64,000 bases of DNA from Candidatus Aminicenantota bacterium (lineage in GTDB: Bacteria > Acidobacteriota > Aminicenantia > Aminicenantales > Aminicenantaceae), in NCBI GenBank assembly GCA_020344415.1, contig CP070825.1, positions 1,159,975 through 1,223,974 on the forward strand, given 5' to 3'. This document shows, piece after piece, positions 36,368 through 45,328 of the stretch. The notes beneath the pieces are model-generated. The model did not search any database. It saw nothing but the letters and a program-made list of their open reading frames with translations, and was not told the DNA's origin. A program made the translations under genes and the position numbers. The number at the start of each line of letters is the position of its first letter. The first letter of the stretch is position 1.

Positions 36368-37612
36368 ATGAGTGAAGAAAAAATCCGCAAGATTAAAAAG
36401 ATTCAGGCTACTGGCCATATGCGAAAAATAATGGCTGATTATTTCTACGAAATGGACGGTGCTGCCAAGGAAGGATCGCCAAAGGTTGCCTATTGCACAA
36501 GTGTTGGACCGGCAGAGCTCCTTCTGAGTCTTGGGTTTGTGGTTCATTACCCTGAAAATCATGGAGCAGTTTTAGGGTCAACTCGAACAGCCATGGACTA
36601 TATACCCGTCGCTAACTCCGTTGGCTATTCTCCGGATATCTGTTCTTACCTAACGAGCGATATCGGTGCCTTTATAAAGAAAGAAACACCTCTTTCTAAG
36701 GGTTATGAGGGTATCGATGGAGTTCCCAAGCCTGATGTTTTAGTTTATAACACCAATCAATGCCGGGATGTCCAGGATTGGTTTGGCTGGTATTCCAGGG
36801 AATTAGGCGTTCCTGCTCTTGGGATATCCACCTACCGAAATATCGGAGAGATAACCGAGGAACATCTGAATAGTATTGTTTATCAGATAAAAGGATTGAT
36901 TCCTCCTTTAGAAAAAGTTTCTGGTAATAAGTTTGATATAGATAAATTTCGGGAGGTTCTCTCCCTCTCTAAAGATTGCACTTTACTCTGGAAGAAAGTT
37001 CTTGAGGCAAATACAGCTATCCCGGCTCCTATAAGTTTCTTTGATGCGACCATTCATATGGGCCCGGCTGTGGTTTTAAGGGGTTCTCCTCAAGCTGTGG
37101 AGTACTATCAAGTGCTGCTCAAGGAGCTGCAAGAGAAAATTGCTGGTAAAGATGGAGCTGTTGAGGGAGAAAGGTTCCGACTCTACTGGGAAGGTATGCC
37201 CATCTGGGGTAAACTGAGAGACCTTGCTGAGTTTTTTATCGATTTTAAGACTGCTGTTATCGCTTCCACCTACTGCAATAGCTGGATTTTTGATTCTTTC
37301 GATCCTGATGATCCCTTTATGAGCATGGCTCGCGCTTATACTGAGATATTTATTGTGAGAGACGAGAATTACAAAGAGAAATACATCGAAGACATGGTCA
37401 ATGAATACAAGATGGATGGTATCTTATTCCATGATGCCAAAACCTGTCCGAACAACTCCAATAATCGCTATGGAATGCCAGAAAGACTCGAGAAAAGACT
37501 GAATGTTCCAACCCTTACCATAAATGGAGATTTGAATGACCTGCGCTGTTATTCTGAAGAGCAAGCAAAGACCAACATAGAAGCATTTATCGAGCAATTG
37601 GAAGCAAAATAA
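36368..37612 (+). CDS. 2-hydroxyacyl-CoA dehydratase / BcrB-like / double-cubane-cluster protein
   Basis: 414 aa of the HgdB/BcrC superfamily. Cysteines occur in YCTSVGPAELLLSLGF, DICSYLTSD, NQCRDVQDWFGWY, STYCNSWIFD and KTCPNNSNNRYG. The second and last are at the positions that usually hold Fe-S ligands. Known relatives are two-subunit dehydratases and benzoyl-CoA reductases, or one-subunit double-cubane proteins (DCCP) that work with an ATPase reductase. Only one such subunit is present here, followed by a single activator, which favours DCCP-like or a homomeric reductase/dehydratase. The neighbouring Dch-like and Had-like genes make a ring-reduction role tempting but unproven. Confidence 0.75.
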   Translation: MSEEKIRKIKKIQATGHMRKIMADYFYEMDGAAKEGSPKVAYCTSVGPAELLLSLGFVVHYPENHGAVLGSTRTAMDYIPVANSVGYSPDICSYLTSDIGAFIKKETPLSKGYEGIDGVPKPDVLVYNTNQCRDVQDWFGWYSRELGVPALGISTYRNIGEITEEHLNSIVYQIKGLIPPLEKVSGNKFDIDKFREVLSLSKDCTLLWKKVLEANTAIPAPISFFDATIHMGPAVVLRGSPQAVEYYQVLLKELQEKIAGKDGAVEGERFRLYWEGMPIWGKLRDLAEFFIDFKTAVIASTYCNSWIFDSFDPDDPFMSMARAYTEIFIVRDENYKEKYIEDMVNEYKMDGILFHDAKTCPNNSNNRYGMPERLEKRLNVPTLTINGDLNDLRCYSEEQAKTNIEAFIEQLEAK

Positions 37613-37617
37613 AGCGT

Positions 37618-37862
37618 ATGGATTTGATTCATCAAATCCACATAATGATAGCGTAGGAGCTTGATTCATCAAGCCCACCATGTCATTGCCAGGAGCATAG
37701 TGACGAAGCAATCCGCAGTTGCAAGTAAAACGAAGCAATCCGTCGTTGCGAGTGAAACGAAGCAATCTCATATAAAGGTTGAGATCACCACGCGCCGCTC
37801 TTGACAGAAGATTGACGCGCTGCGCTTGCAATGACAAAAAGGTATAGGCTTGATTCATTAAA
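37618..37862. repeat. Composite REP element with GGGCTTGATTCATCAAGCCC-type outer arms
   Basis: The outer motif TTGATTCATCAA is repeated near both ends. Inside lie a GTCATTGCCAGGAGC start, several GAAGCAATC arms, and a CTTGCAATGAC end. The combination recurs at 40.8, 48.4, 50.3, 53.3 and 60.9 kb. It begins a few bases after the stop codon of the HgdB-like gene. Confidence 0.7.
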
Positions 37863-37903
37863 CTCGGAATGAAGGAACAGAGACATCAAAATAGTGAGAG
37901 AAA

Positions 37904-38680
37904 ATGAACAATTTTGCAGGAATTGATGTTGGAGCTTCCACTACCAAGGCTGTTATTATTGATGTCAACAAAGAAATTCTTGGCTATTCAATTGTCAATT
38001 CAACCGCCGATTTTATGGCTGCGGCTGAGCGAGCTTTTAAGAAAGCAAAAGAGAAAGCAAAAAGGAAGACGCCGAATAAGTATATTGTCTTTGCCACTGG
38101 ATATGGAAGAAGGATTGTTCCCTTTGCCCACAAGACCAAGACTGAAATCAGCTGCCATGCCAGTGGAAGCTACTTCTATTTTCCTCGTGCGCACACTTTG
38201 ATTGATATTGGCGGGCAGGATAGCAAAATCATAAAAGTCAATGAATCAGGGAAAAGAACAGGCTTCAAGATGAACCGTAAATGCGCCGCAGGCACAGGGG
38301 CTTTCTTAGAAGAGATTGCCAATCGCCTTCAGATCAATATCGAAAAACTCAATGAGCTTGCAAAAAGCTCAGAGAAAAGCATTCAAATCGGAAGCTATTG
38401 CACTGTATTTACCGCTACCGAAATCCTGACTAAAATAAGAGAAGGTGTAGAAGTGAAAGATCTTGTTAAAGGTATTTTTGGATCGGTTATAAAGAGGGCT
38501 CTTGAGATGGACTCTTTAGAAGGAAATATAGTCATGAGTGGAGGAGTGGTGGCTTATAATCCGTTTTTGGTTGAAATGTTCGAGAAAAAATTAAAAAGAA
38601 AAATATTTGTGCCCCCTCTTCCTCAATTGACAGGCGCCTTTGGCGCGGCTATCTATGCCTTAGAAGAAAAAGGAGGTTAA
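37904..38680 (+). CDS. ATPase activator of 2-hydroxyacyl-CoA dehydratase/benzoyl-CoA reductase type (BadF/HgdC family)
   Basis: 258 aa, the length of homodimeric HgdC-type activators. The ASKHA nucleotide motifs are GIDVGASTTKAVIID and LIDIGGQDSKIIK. The bridging [4Fe-4S] cysteines are in NRKCAAGTGAFLEE and GSYCTVFTATEI. The second phosphate loop is VMSGGVVAYNPFL. Such proteins hydrolyse ATP to push low-potential electrons into the partner iron-sulfur protein. That partner is very probably the gene just upstream. The electron donor could be a ferredoxin; none adjoins. Confidence 0.88.
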   Translation: MNNFAGIDVGASTTKAVIIDVNKEILGYSIVNSTADFMAAAERAFKKAKEKAKRKTPNKYIVFATGYGRRIVPFAHKTKTEISCHASGSYFYFPRAHTLIDIGGQDSKIIKVNESGKRTGFKMNRKCAAGTGAFLEEIANRLQINIEKLNELAKSSEKSIQIGSYCTVFTATEILTKIREGVEVKDLVKGIFGSVIKRALEMDSLEGNIVMSGGVVAYNPFLVEMFEKKLKRKIFVPPLPQLTGAFGAAIYALEEKGG

Positions 38681-38681
38681 A

Positions 38682-40766
38682 ATGCTTGATGCTTTATTTA
38701 AACCAAGATCCGTGGCTATCATAGGGGCTTCGAATAATCCCTTGAGCATCGGCCATATTGTTATTAAAAACCTTCTTGACCACAATTTTAAAGGGCCGAT
38801 TTATCCCATTAATCCCAAATCAAAGTTCATAAAAAGCTTCAGAGCTTATCCTTCTGTTAAGGATATCCCCGACGAGGTAGATTTGGTGAACATCTCGATA
38901 AAAAACACTCTGGTTCCTTATGTCCTTGAAGAATGCGGCAAGAAGGGAGTAAAGTTTGCCATTGTCCATACGGCTGGCTTTAAAGAAGTTGGTGAAGAAG
39001 GGCTTGCGCTTGAAAAACAGATCGTTGAAGTTGCTCATAAATATGGAATGCGCATTTATGGGCCGAACTCTCAAGGCATTCAGAATTCTGATCCTGAAAT
39101 CTCGGTGTATGCCAATTTCACTTTTGTTCCCATGTTTCCTGGCAATATCTCAATCGTTGCCCAAAGTGGAGGGGTTGGGGAGACACTGAAATTACACCTT
39201 TATCGTATTGGGAAAGGAATGAGGATGTATTCCAGTTTTGGAAATGAGGCAGATGTCAGCATGAATGAGATTATTGATTATTATGGCCAGGATGAGGGGA
39301 CAAGAGCCATCATGGTCCACATTGAAACCATGAAAGATCCCGCTGGGTTTCTCGACGTGGCAAACCGTGTAACTCCCAAGAAACCTATCCTTGCTTTGAA
39401 GACAGGAAAAACATCTGAAGGGACAAAGGCTGTAGCTTCTCATACTGGCTCTATGGTTGAGCAGGAAACTATTGTTGATGCGATTTTTAAGAAGAGCGGT
39501 GTTCTCCGTTTTGACAATCAGGAGGATATGGTAAACGCTGCGATCGCCTTTTCAAATCAGCCAGTTCCCAAAGGAGACAGAGTCTGCATCGTCACTAACA
39601 CTGGGGGACCGGCGATTATTGCTGTAGACGAATGCATCACAGCCGGTCTTAAACTTGCAGAGTTGAGTACTAAGACCAAAAACACCCTTAAAAAGCTTGT
39701 TTTCCAGGAGGCTATTGTTTCTAATCCTGTTGATGTTGTTGCTACTGCTGGTCCAGAACAGTATGGAGGAACAGTAGCGGCGCTACTCGAAGACCCAAAC
39801 ATCGATTCGTTACTCCTTGTTATTGTCACAGCTCCATTTGTTGATTGTGAAGGTATAGCCCGAAAGTTGGGTGATATCGGAAAGACCGCCAGCAAACCGA
39901 TTGTCTGTCAAGTAATAACAATAGAAAAATGGGCTGAAGTTATCCGCCTCATCAGAGAAAGCGGTATTCCAGTTTATGACTTTGCCGAAACAGCGGCTAA
40001 AGCTCTATCTGCCATGTCTGGATACGGGAAGGTCATCCAGAGAAAAGCTGCCGCCTACAAAAAATATGAAGTCAATAAGAAGAAGGCAGAATCGATTATC
40101 AAGCGCCATAAGGGCAAAGAAAAGTTCCTGCCCCAGGATGATGTCTTTGGAATCCTCCAAAGTTATGGAATTCCAACCGTAGATACATTGAGAGTGAAGA
40201 AGGAAAGCGAACTTGAGAGAGCAGCTATGAAAATGGGCTATCCTCTGGTTCTAAAGGTTGATGCAGAATCGGTTGTTCACAAAACAGAAGTCGGAGGTGT
40301 CGCCCTCAATCTCAAGGATAAGGCTGCACTAATGACATCTTTCAAGAAGATGTCAAAGAAGTTCGCCAAAGAAAAACCGAGCTTTATCCTCCAGAAATAT
40401 CTTGAAGGCGGCAAAGAAGTGATTGTAGGAGCTAAAGGGAATGAAGGTCTCGGGGCAACGATCATGTTTGGTTTAGGTGGAGTCTTTGTAGAAACCTTGA
40501 AAGATGTGCAATTCAGATTAGCACCTCTTTCCAAGGAAGATGCCCCACAGATGATTCATGGCATCAAGGGATATCCTATTCTGGAAGGTGCCAGAGGTGA
40601 GAAGCCTGTAGATATTAATAAATTAGCTGAGATTCTCCTCCGGCTCTCTCAATTGACTTCTGATTTTCCCGAGATTGATGAAATGGATTTAAACCCTGTA
40701 GTTGCTCTACAGAAAGGTAAAGGGGCAATGGTTGTCGATGACCGTCTGAAAATTATCCGGACATAA
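38682..40766 (+). CDS. ADP-forming acyl-CoA synthetase (acetate--CoA ligase family, fused alpha-beta)
   Basis: 694 aa. The CoA-binding domain (SVAIIGASNNPLSIGH), the ligase domains with the phospho-His motif VASHTGSMV, and a C-terminal ATP-grasp domain (VLKVDAESVVHKTEVGGV, FGLGGVFVETLKDV) occur in the usual fused order. These enzymes convert an acyl-CoA plus ADP and phosphate to the acid plus ATP, a key energy step in fermenters; some run in reverse to activate aromatic acids. It follows the activator gene after one base with AGGAGG, so it belongs to that operon. The acyl group is unknown. Confidence 0.87.
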   Translation: MLDALFKPRSVAIIGASNNPLSIGHIVIKNLLDHNFKGPIYPINPKSKFIKSFRAYPSVKDIPDEVDLVNISIKNTLVPYVLEECGKKGVKFAIVHTAGFKEVGEEGLALEKQIVEVAHKYGMRIYGPNSQGIQNSDPEISVYANFTFVPMFPGNISIVAQSGGVGETLKLHLYRIGKGMRMYSSFGNEADVSMNEIIDYYGQDEGTRAIMVHIETMKDPAGFLDVANRVTPKKPILALKTGKTSEGTKAVASHTGSMVEQETIVDAIFKKSGVLRFDNQEDMVNAAIAFSNQPVPKGDRVCIVTNTGGPAIIAVDECITAGLKLAELSTKTKNTLKKLVFQEAIVSNPVDVVATAGPEQYGGTVAALLEDPNIDSLLLVIVTAPFVDCEGIARKLGDIGKTASKPIVCQVITIEKWAEVIRLIRESGIPVYDFAETAAKALSAMSGYGKVIQRKAAAYKKYEVNKKKAESIIKRHKGKEKFLPQDDVFGILQSYGIPTVDTLRVKKESELERAAMKMGYPLVLKVDAESVVHKTEVGGVALNLKDKAALMTSFKKMSKKFAKEKPSFILQKYLEGGKEVIVGAKGNEGLGATIMFGLGGVFVETLKDVQFRLAPLSKEDAPQMIHGIKGYPILEGARGEKPVDINKLAEILLRLSQLTSDFPEIDEMDLNPVVALQKGKGAMVVDDRLKIIRT

Positions 40767-40774
40767 TTGTCAGA

Positions 40775-40897
40775 GCTTGATTGTAGGGGCATGATTCATC
40801 AAGCCGACCATGTCATTGCGAGGAGCGTTGCGACGCGGCAATCTCAACTGATTGACGCAGGGGCTTGATTGTAGGGGCTTGATTTATCAAGCCCACC
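40775..40897. repeat. Composite REP element
   Basis: GCTTGATTGTAGGGGC and ATTTATCAAGCCCACC outer arms flank a GTCATTGCGAGGAGCG block with CGCGGCAATCTC. It starts about 10 bases after the acyl-CoA synthetase stop and separates it from the symporter gene. Confidence 0.68.
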
Positions 40898-40935
40898 TAT
40901 TGAATAAGAAAAATGAATTGTTGTAAATATACAGA

Positions 40936-42342
40936 ATGAATTGGATCCCAATAAGTATTGTCTGTATTTATATTGTCCTCCTCTATGTGGTTACCTGGGT
41001 GACCCGCCGCCTTAGTCGAGGTGGTATGATTGCCTATCTCTTGGCCGGTCGGAGTCTTCCTTTCTGGGTCGTCGCCCCGCTGCTCACTGGTCTTGCTGTC
41101 GGAGGAGCTTCTACTATTGGAGTGGCAGAGATGGCTTATAAAGCCGGGATATCGGCAGGCTGGTATAACGCTGCCTGGGCTGCTGGTGCGATTTTAGTCG
41201 GTCTGATTGCTGCCCGTCGCTATCGCCGGATGGAAGTAACAACACTTCCCGAGCTATTTGAAAGACATTACAGCACTGCAGGCCGAGTCATAGGCGTTTT
41301 TGGACAGCTCGTTTTACAGATAGTCATCACTTCTCTTCAGTATGTGGCCGGAGGTGCAATTCTCTCTTCACTCCTGCCTGATGTGTTTAGCTTTAAAATG
41401 GGCATGTTAGTTACAGCAGTGGTTTTTGTAGGAATAACTCTTATCGGAGGTTTTTGGGCAGCTGGTTTGACCAATATCATCAACGTGATTCTCATCTATA
41501 TTGGAGTTCTTTTGGGAGCAATTATAGCCGTAGGAAAAATAGGAGGATTTGGAGAGCTTGTGGCTAAACTTCCTCCTCAACATCCGGGTTTTGATTTGGG
41601 AGCTATAGGTCCGTGGCTCATTCTTGCCTGGTTTTTAGTGATGATCACAATGGCCTTTTCTGTACAATCTGTTGTTCAGATATCTTTTGCCGCTAAGGAC
41701 TCTTCTTCTGCTAGCAAAGGCTTTCTTTTAGGAGGATTGATTATTTTACCAGTGGGTTTTATAAGCGCTATTATCGGTCTTTCAGCAACTATCCTTCATC
41801 CTGGAATTATCCCCACCGAAGCGCTACCTCGTACTGTCTTGAGCCTGAGCCCTATTATTGCAGGTCTTGTTCTGGCAGGACTCTGGGCCGCTGATGTCTC
41901 AACCGCATCCGCTCTACTTGTCGGGAGTGCTACTCTAGTGGTAGGAGATTTGATCAAGAGATTTGTTGCCCCTGACCTCAAGGAGAAAGAGGAAAGAGTG
42001 ATATCCCGGATATCAGTTTTTGTCTTGAGCGTCTTCACCTTTATCCTTGCCATCTCTGTCTCTGGTATTTTAAAGACATTGCTTATCGGCCTCTCTTTAA
42101 CAACTGCTTATACGCTCGTAACTTTGATGACACTTTTTTGGCCGAGTGTTTGCAGACGGGGTCATGCCACATGGACCCTAATCGTATCTATGGCCGCCCT
42201 TGCACTATGGCTTTATTTTCCTCGGTTCGCTGCCTTTTTTCAGAAAATAAGTCCTGCCCATCCCATCTTTTTCCTCTGGATTGTAAGTATAGCAACCTTT
42301 ATTCTCGTAGCTATCTTCGACAAAAGAAAAATTAAAATATAA
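40936..42342 (+). CDS. Sodium:solute symporter family transporter
   Basis: 468 aa, about 13 TM helices. Typical SSS features are AYLLAGRSLPFWVVAPLLTGLAVGGASTIGVAEMAY (TM1-2 with the Na+-site stretch), RRYRRMEVTTLPELFERHY, and LQYVAGGAILSSLLPD. TM8-like sequence LWAADVSTASALLVGSATL contains the Ser/Thr pair of Na2. Substrates of the family include carboxylates, sugars and amino acids; here a carboxylate would fit the context. It ends by an 11-base overlap with the convergent dehydrogenase gene. Confidence 0.87.
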   Translation: MNWIPISIVCIYIVLLYVVTWVTRRLSRGGMIAYLLAGRSLPFWVVAPLLTGLAVGGASTIGVAEMAYKAGISAGWYNAAWAAGAILVGLIAARRYRRMEVTTLPELFERHYSTAGRVIGVFGQLVLQIVITSLQYVAGGAILSSLLPDVFSFKMGMLVTAVVFVGITLIGGFWAAGLTNIINVILIYIGVLLGAIIAVGKIGGFGELVAKLPPQHPGFDLGAIGPWLILAWFLVMITMAFSVQSVVQISFAAKDSSSASKGFLLGGLIILPVGFISAIIGLSATILHPGIIPTEALPRTVLSLSPIIAGLVLAGLWAADVSTASALLVGSATLVVGDLIKRFVAPDLKEKEERVISRISVFVLSVFTFILAISVSGILKTLLIGLSLTTAYTLVTLMTLFWPSVCRRGHATWTLIVSMAALALWLYFPRFAAFFQKISPAHPIFFLWIVSIATFILVAIFDKRKIKI

Positions 42343-43414
42343 TTTTCCCTAAACCGACTTCCTTCCCCAATTTCTCTAGACGTTCTATCTGTCTGGATGT
42401 ATAGGGAATTCCTTCTCGTAGAGATCTTTTTCTTTGCTTGGCTTCTTTCTCTCCAGGGAGAAGCATGGTCCTTCCTTGTTTATCTCTTATGTCTGAAATG
42501 GTCCGTGAGATGTGCTCGAGAGCTTCTTCCTGAGGAAAGAGTGTATCAATACGCCAGGCTTCGAATGCCTGTTTGATCCGGCGTCTCTTGTCGTGAATGA
42601 GTGGGTTGATGTAACTGGAAAAGCCTCCTCCGATAACACTGTCGAGCTCTATCAGCAGGGACAGTCCGGTTCCTTTGTAACCTGCATCAGCTTCTCCTTT
42701 TCCAAGGCCGCCTAAGGGAATCATAGAGCCTTTTTCTAGAAAATCGTCAAGATTGTTGAACCTGGCAGAATTGGTCGTTTCCTTCCCATTTTTGTCATAC
42801 ACAGGAAAGGGGAACTTGGTTCCTTCAACCAGGGTCTTTAAGATGCCACTCGTGGCATGGATAGTGGTAGCCATATCTATAGTGATAATTCCTTTGTGGT
42901 AAGGGATAGACCAGGAAATCAAGTTAGTCCCCAGCCTGTTTCTTTTTCCTCCATAGGGTTTTACGATAGCAGGTGTTGTACATGTAACTCTTCCTGCCAA
43001 ATCTTTTTCTGCACAGATTCTTTCAGAATAAATTGCTGCTGCCCCAAAATGATTGGTATTGAAGACATAAACCTTTCCAAATCCGTATTGCCTTGCTAAT
43101 TCCTTTACCAAATCCACAATTTCTATTGCAGCAGGATGAGCTAGAGCACCTTGAGCATCAAAGTGTCGAATCGGGAATCTTTTATTTCTTGTCTTATCTT
43201 CGAGAGCTGCGTTGGGATCTGTTCCGCCATCTTTGATCGATCGAATGACCATCAGATCTAAGCTGTTAACTCCATGTGAGAATATTCCTCTCATATCTGC
43301 TTCAACAAGAACATTGCTTGTGATTTCTGCTTTCCGAGCAGGAACGCCGTTCCCCTTCAATATTTCGCTAACATAGTTTTTAATTACATCTGGTTTGTAC
43401 TTTGTTTTTGGCAT
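42332..43414 (-). CDS. Ldh2/MdhA-family malate/lactate-type NAD(P) dehydrogenase
   Basis: 360 aa from ATG 43414 (an upstream in-frame ATG at 43441 abuts a repeat and is less likely). The family marks are DMRGIFSHGVNSL near the start (ADxRGxxSHG), VYVFNTNHFGAAAIYSER, TTPAIVKPYGGKRNRLGTNLISWSIP, IDMATTIHATSGI, and GGLGKGEADAGYKGTGLSLLIELDSVIGGG. This family oxidises or reduces 2-hydroxy acids such as malate, lactate or ureidoglycolate with NAD(P), and is unrelated to classical LDH. The ribosome site is weak. It is convergent with the symporter. Confidence 0.86.
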   Translation of the reverse strand: MPKTKYKPDVIKNYVSEILKGNGVPARKAEITSNVLVEADMRGIFSHGVNSLDLMVIRSIKDGGTDPNAALEDKTRNKRFPIRHFDAQGALAHPAAIEIVDLVKELARQYGFGKVYVFNTNHFGAAAIYSERICAEKDLAGRVTCTTPAIVKPYGGKRNRLGTNLISWSIPYHKGIITIDMATTIHATSGILKTLVEGTKFPFPVYDKNGKETTNSARFNNLDDFLEKGSMIPLGGLGKGEADAGYKGTGLSLLIELDSVIGGGFSSYINPLIHDKRRRIKQAFEAWRIDTLFPQEEALEHISRTISDIRDKQGRTMLLPGEKEAKQRKRSLREGIPYTSRQIERLEKLGKEVGLGKIIF

Positions 43415-43448
43415 GGTAGAAAAGGAAACTATAGGATACATCAACAGA

Positions 43449-43470
43449 TAGGGGGACACAATACTTAACT
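43449..43470. repeat. Single arm of the GGGGGACACAATACTTAA repeat
   Basis: AGGGGGACACAATACTTAAC matches the inner arms of the MITE-like elements at 20.05 and 36.0 kb. No inverted partner was found nearby. Confidence 0.5.
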
Positions 43471-43509
43471 ATTAATAAGAGACATTTTAGGCTCTCTTCC
43501 CCAAACTTG

Positions 43510-43596
43510 AAAAAAGGGGACAGGCTATTTTTTTTGGAATTTCTCCTGAATTAGGCATTTCCTGCTTATACAAAAAAGTAGCCTGTCCCCTTTTTT
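43510..43596. repeat. 87-bp element with perfect 18-bp inverted ends
   Basis: AAAAAAGGGGACAGGCTA (43510-43527) and its exact reverse complement (43579-43596) flank 51 AT-rich bases. The outer arms of the element at 14743 are a worn version. Both T-rich flanks could also give a bidirectional terminator for nearby genes. Confidence 0.78.
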
Positions 43597-43701
43597 CTTG
43601 ACAGAAGCATCTGCTTTGATTATCTTGCAATCGACGATTATTACTGAAGTGATGCTTTTAATTTTTTCTGAAGAAGTTCCGGCCATTCGGCGAGGTTGTT
43701 C

Positions 43702-43950
43702 ATGGCAAAAATAGATATGCTCTGTCCATTTTCAAAGAAATTGTGTCGTGAATGTCCATTGTATAGAGGGAGGCATTATTATATTTGTTTTTCCACAAAG
43801 TACGGTGGATATTTGGGAAATAAAGAGAAGAGTGCCGATAAGAAAATAAAAGGCAGAGGGTTTAATCCAGAATTTGAAATGCCTTCCCAGCTTCCAGAGA
43901 GTCCAAAATGGCTCGTTCTCAATGAATTTATAGAAAGGAAAAAGAAATGA
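43702..43950 (+). CDS. Small Cys-rich protein ahead of the molybdenum hydroxylase genes
   Basis: 82 aa from ATG 43702 (GAGG upstream, 6-base spacing). The motif CPFSKKLCRECPLYRGRHYYICF has four cysteines (C-x6-C-x2-C-x10-C), enough for a [4Fe-4S] cluster or zinc. Its stop overlaps the ATG of the FAD subunit (ATGA), so it is co-translated with the hydroxylase. I recall similar small proteins beside dehydrogenase operons in anaerobes but know no tested role. Cofactor delivery or electron transfer is possible. Confidence 0.65.
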   Translation: MAKIDMLCPFSKKLCRECPLYRGRHYYICFSTKYGGYLGNKEKSADKKIKGRGFNPEFEMPSQLPESPKWLVLNEFIERKKK

Positions 43951-44825
43951 TACACGATTTTAACTATATGAGAGCAAGTACGGTGGAAGAAACGCTAGGT
44001 TTGATCGACAGGCATAAGGATAATTATAAGATCATTTGTGGGGGACAATCGTTGCTCATCCTGATGCGGCAGGGATTGGTTGCTCCTGAGTATCTGATCG
44101 ATATCAAGAATGTCCAAGAGCTCAATTATATTAATTTTGACAGGAAAGATGGGCTGAAGATCGGCGCTACAACCACCCATAGACAAATTGAGAAGTCGAC
44201 TCTGATCAAGAAACATTACAATGTCCTAGTTGGTATGGAAGAAGGTCTGGCTTCTGTTCAAACTCGCAACTGGGGAACCATCGGTGGAAATCTTGCCCAT
44301 GCAGATCCGGCTGGCGACCCAGGACCTGTGTTCATTGCTATGAGCGCCACTGTAAAAATGGCGAATAAGGAAAAAGAAAGAACTCTGCCGCTCGAGGAGT
44401 TTTTTATCGATTATTTCGAGACAGCGCTTGAAGATGATGAGCTGCTGCTTGAAGTTCAAATACCGCCCATCTCTCCGAAAACATCCATCGCATACGAGAA
44501 ATTCAACATCGTAAAGAATGACCAGGGCCTTGTTTCAGTCGCTGTCTCAGTAACCTTGAGCGACGACGGCCTCAGCTGCAAAGATACGCGAATTGTTCTC
44601 GGCGCAGCTGCTCCTATTCCCATGAGAGCAAAGGAGGCAGAGCAAGCGTTGATAGGGAAAAAACTCAATGACAGAGTCCTAGATAAAGTGGGTGAAAAGG
44701 CCTCAGTGGAAGCGGATCCTGTTGATGACATCCATGCGACAGAGATGTATAGGAGACATCTGGTTAAATCCCTGACAAAAAGGATGGTGAAGAAGGCCTG
44801 GGAACAAGCCAAGGCGTTGAGCTGA
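43947..44825 (+). CDS. Molybdenum hydroxylase FAD-binding subunit (CoxM/XdhB family)
   Basis: 292 aa. FAD contacts are in KIICGGQSLLILMRQGL (GGxS) and GLASVQTRNWGTIGGNLAHADPAGD. The C-terminal CO_deh_flav_C domain is visible at TRIVLGAAAPIPMRAKEAEQAL. At 292 aa it has no insertion for the extra [4Fe-4S] cluster found in 4-hydroxybenzoyl-CoA reductase beta subunits. It passes electrons from the [2Fe-2S] subunit to FAD and then to an acceptor. Gene order is FAD, Fe-S, Mo. Confidence 0.9.
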   Translation: MIHDFNYMRASTVEETLGLIDRHKDNYKIICGGQSLLILMRQGLVAPEYLIDIKNVQELNYINFDRKDGLKIGATTTHRQIEKSTLIKKHYNVLVGMEEGLASVQTRNWGTIGGNLAHADPAGDPGPVFIAMSATVKMANKEKERTLPLEEFFIDYFETALEDDELLLEVQIPPISPKTSIAYEKFNIVKNDQGLVSVAVSVTLSDDGLSCKDTRIVLGAAAPIPMRAKEAEQALIGKKLNDRVLDKVGEKASVEADPVDDIHATEMYRRHLVKSLTKRMVKKAWEQAKALS

Positions 44826-44842
44826 CAAGGGGGAAACGAGCT

Positions 44843-45328
44843 ATGGAAAAGAAATTGCTTCGCTTAACTGTAAACGCTGAATACCATGAGCTTTATATTA
44901 AGCCAAAAAAACTCTTGGTCGAAGTACTGAGAGATGAACTTGGGCTTACCGGCACAAAAAGAGGGTGTAACACGGGAGCTTGTTGTGCCTGTAGCGTGTT
45001 ACTGAATGGTATGACGGTCAAATCGTGTTCTGTATTGGCTATGCAGGTCGAAGGCTTTGAGGTGACTACTGTTGAGGGACTAGCGAATGTGGAGAAACTC
45101 AGTCCTCTGCAACTCTCATTTCTGGATCATGGTGCTTATCAGTGTGGCTTCTGCACATCTGGAATGTTGATATCAGCAACATCATTATTGAGTGAAAATC
45201 CGAAACCGACCGCAGAAGAGATAAAAGAGAGTATTCATGGCAATATATGTCGCTGTACCGGATATAACAGCATTATCAGAGCAATAAAAGCGGTAGCGGG
45301 AGGCAAGTACAAGGAGGACAAGCAATGA
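44843..45328 (+). CDS. Molybdenum hydroxylase [2Fe-2S] subunit (CoxS/XdhC-type)
   Basis: 161 aa. The plant-type [2Fe-2S] motif is GCNTGACCACSVLLNG with a later Cys in KSCSVLA. The second cluster, next to the molybdopterin, is CGFCTSGMLISA and GNICRCTGYNSI. All eight cysteines expected are present. Its stop overlaps the start of the Mo subunit by four bases. Confidence 0.93.
   Translation: MEKKLLRLTVNAEYHELYIKPKKLLVEVLRDELGLTGTKRGCNTGACCACSVLLNGMTVKSCSVLAMQVEGFEVTTVEGLANVEKLSPLQLSFLDHGAYQCGFCTSGMLISATSLLSENPKPTAEEIKESIHGNICRCTGYNSIIRAIKAVAGGKYKEDKQ

Noticed and set aside
37618..37862. CRISPR array
   Set aside because: Repeats are palindromic, irregularly spaced and nested, with no constant spacer length and no cas gene; they belong to the composite REP family.
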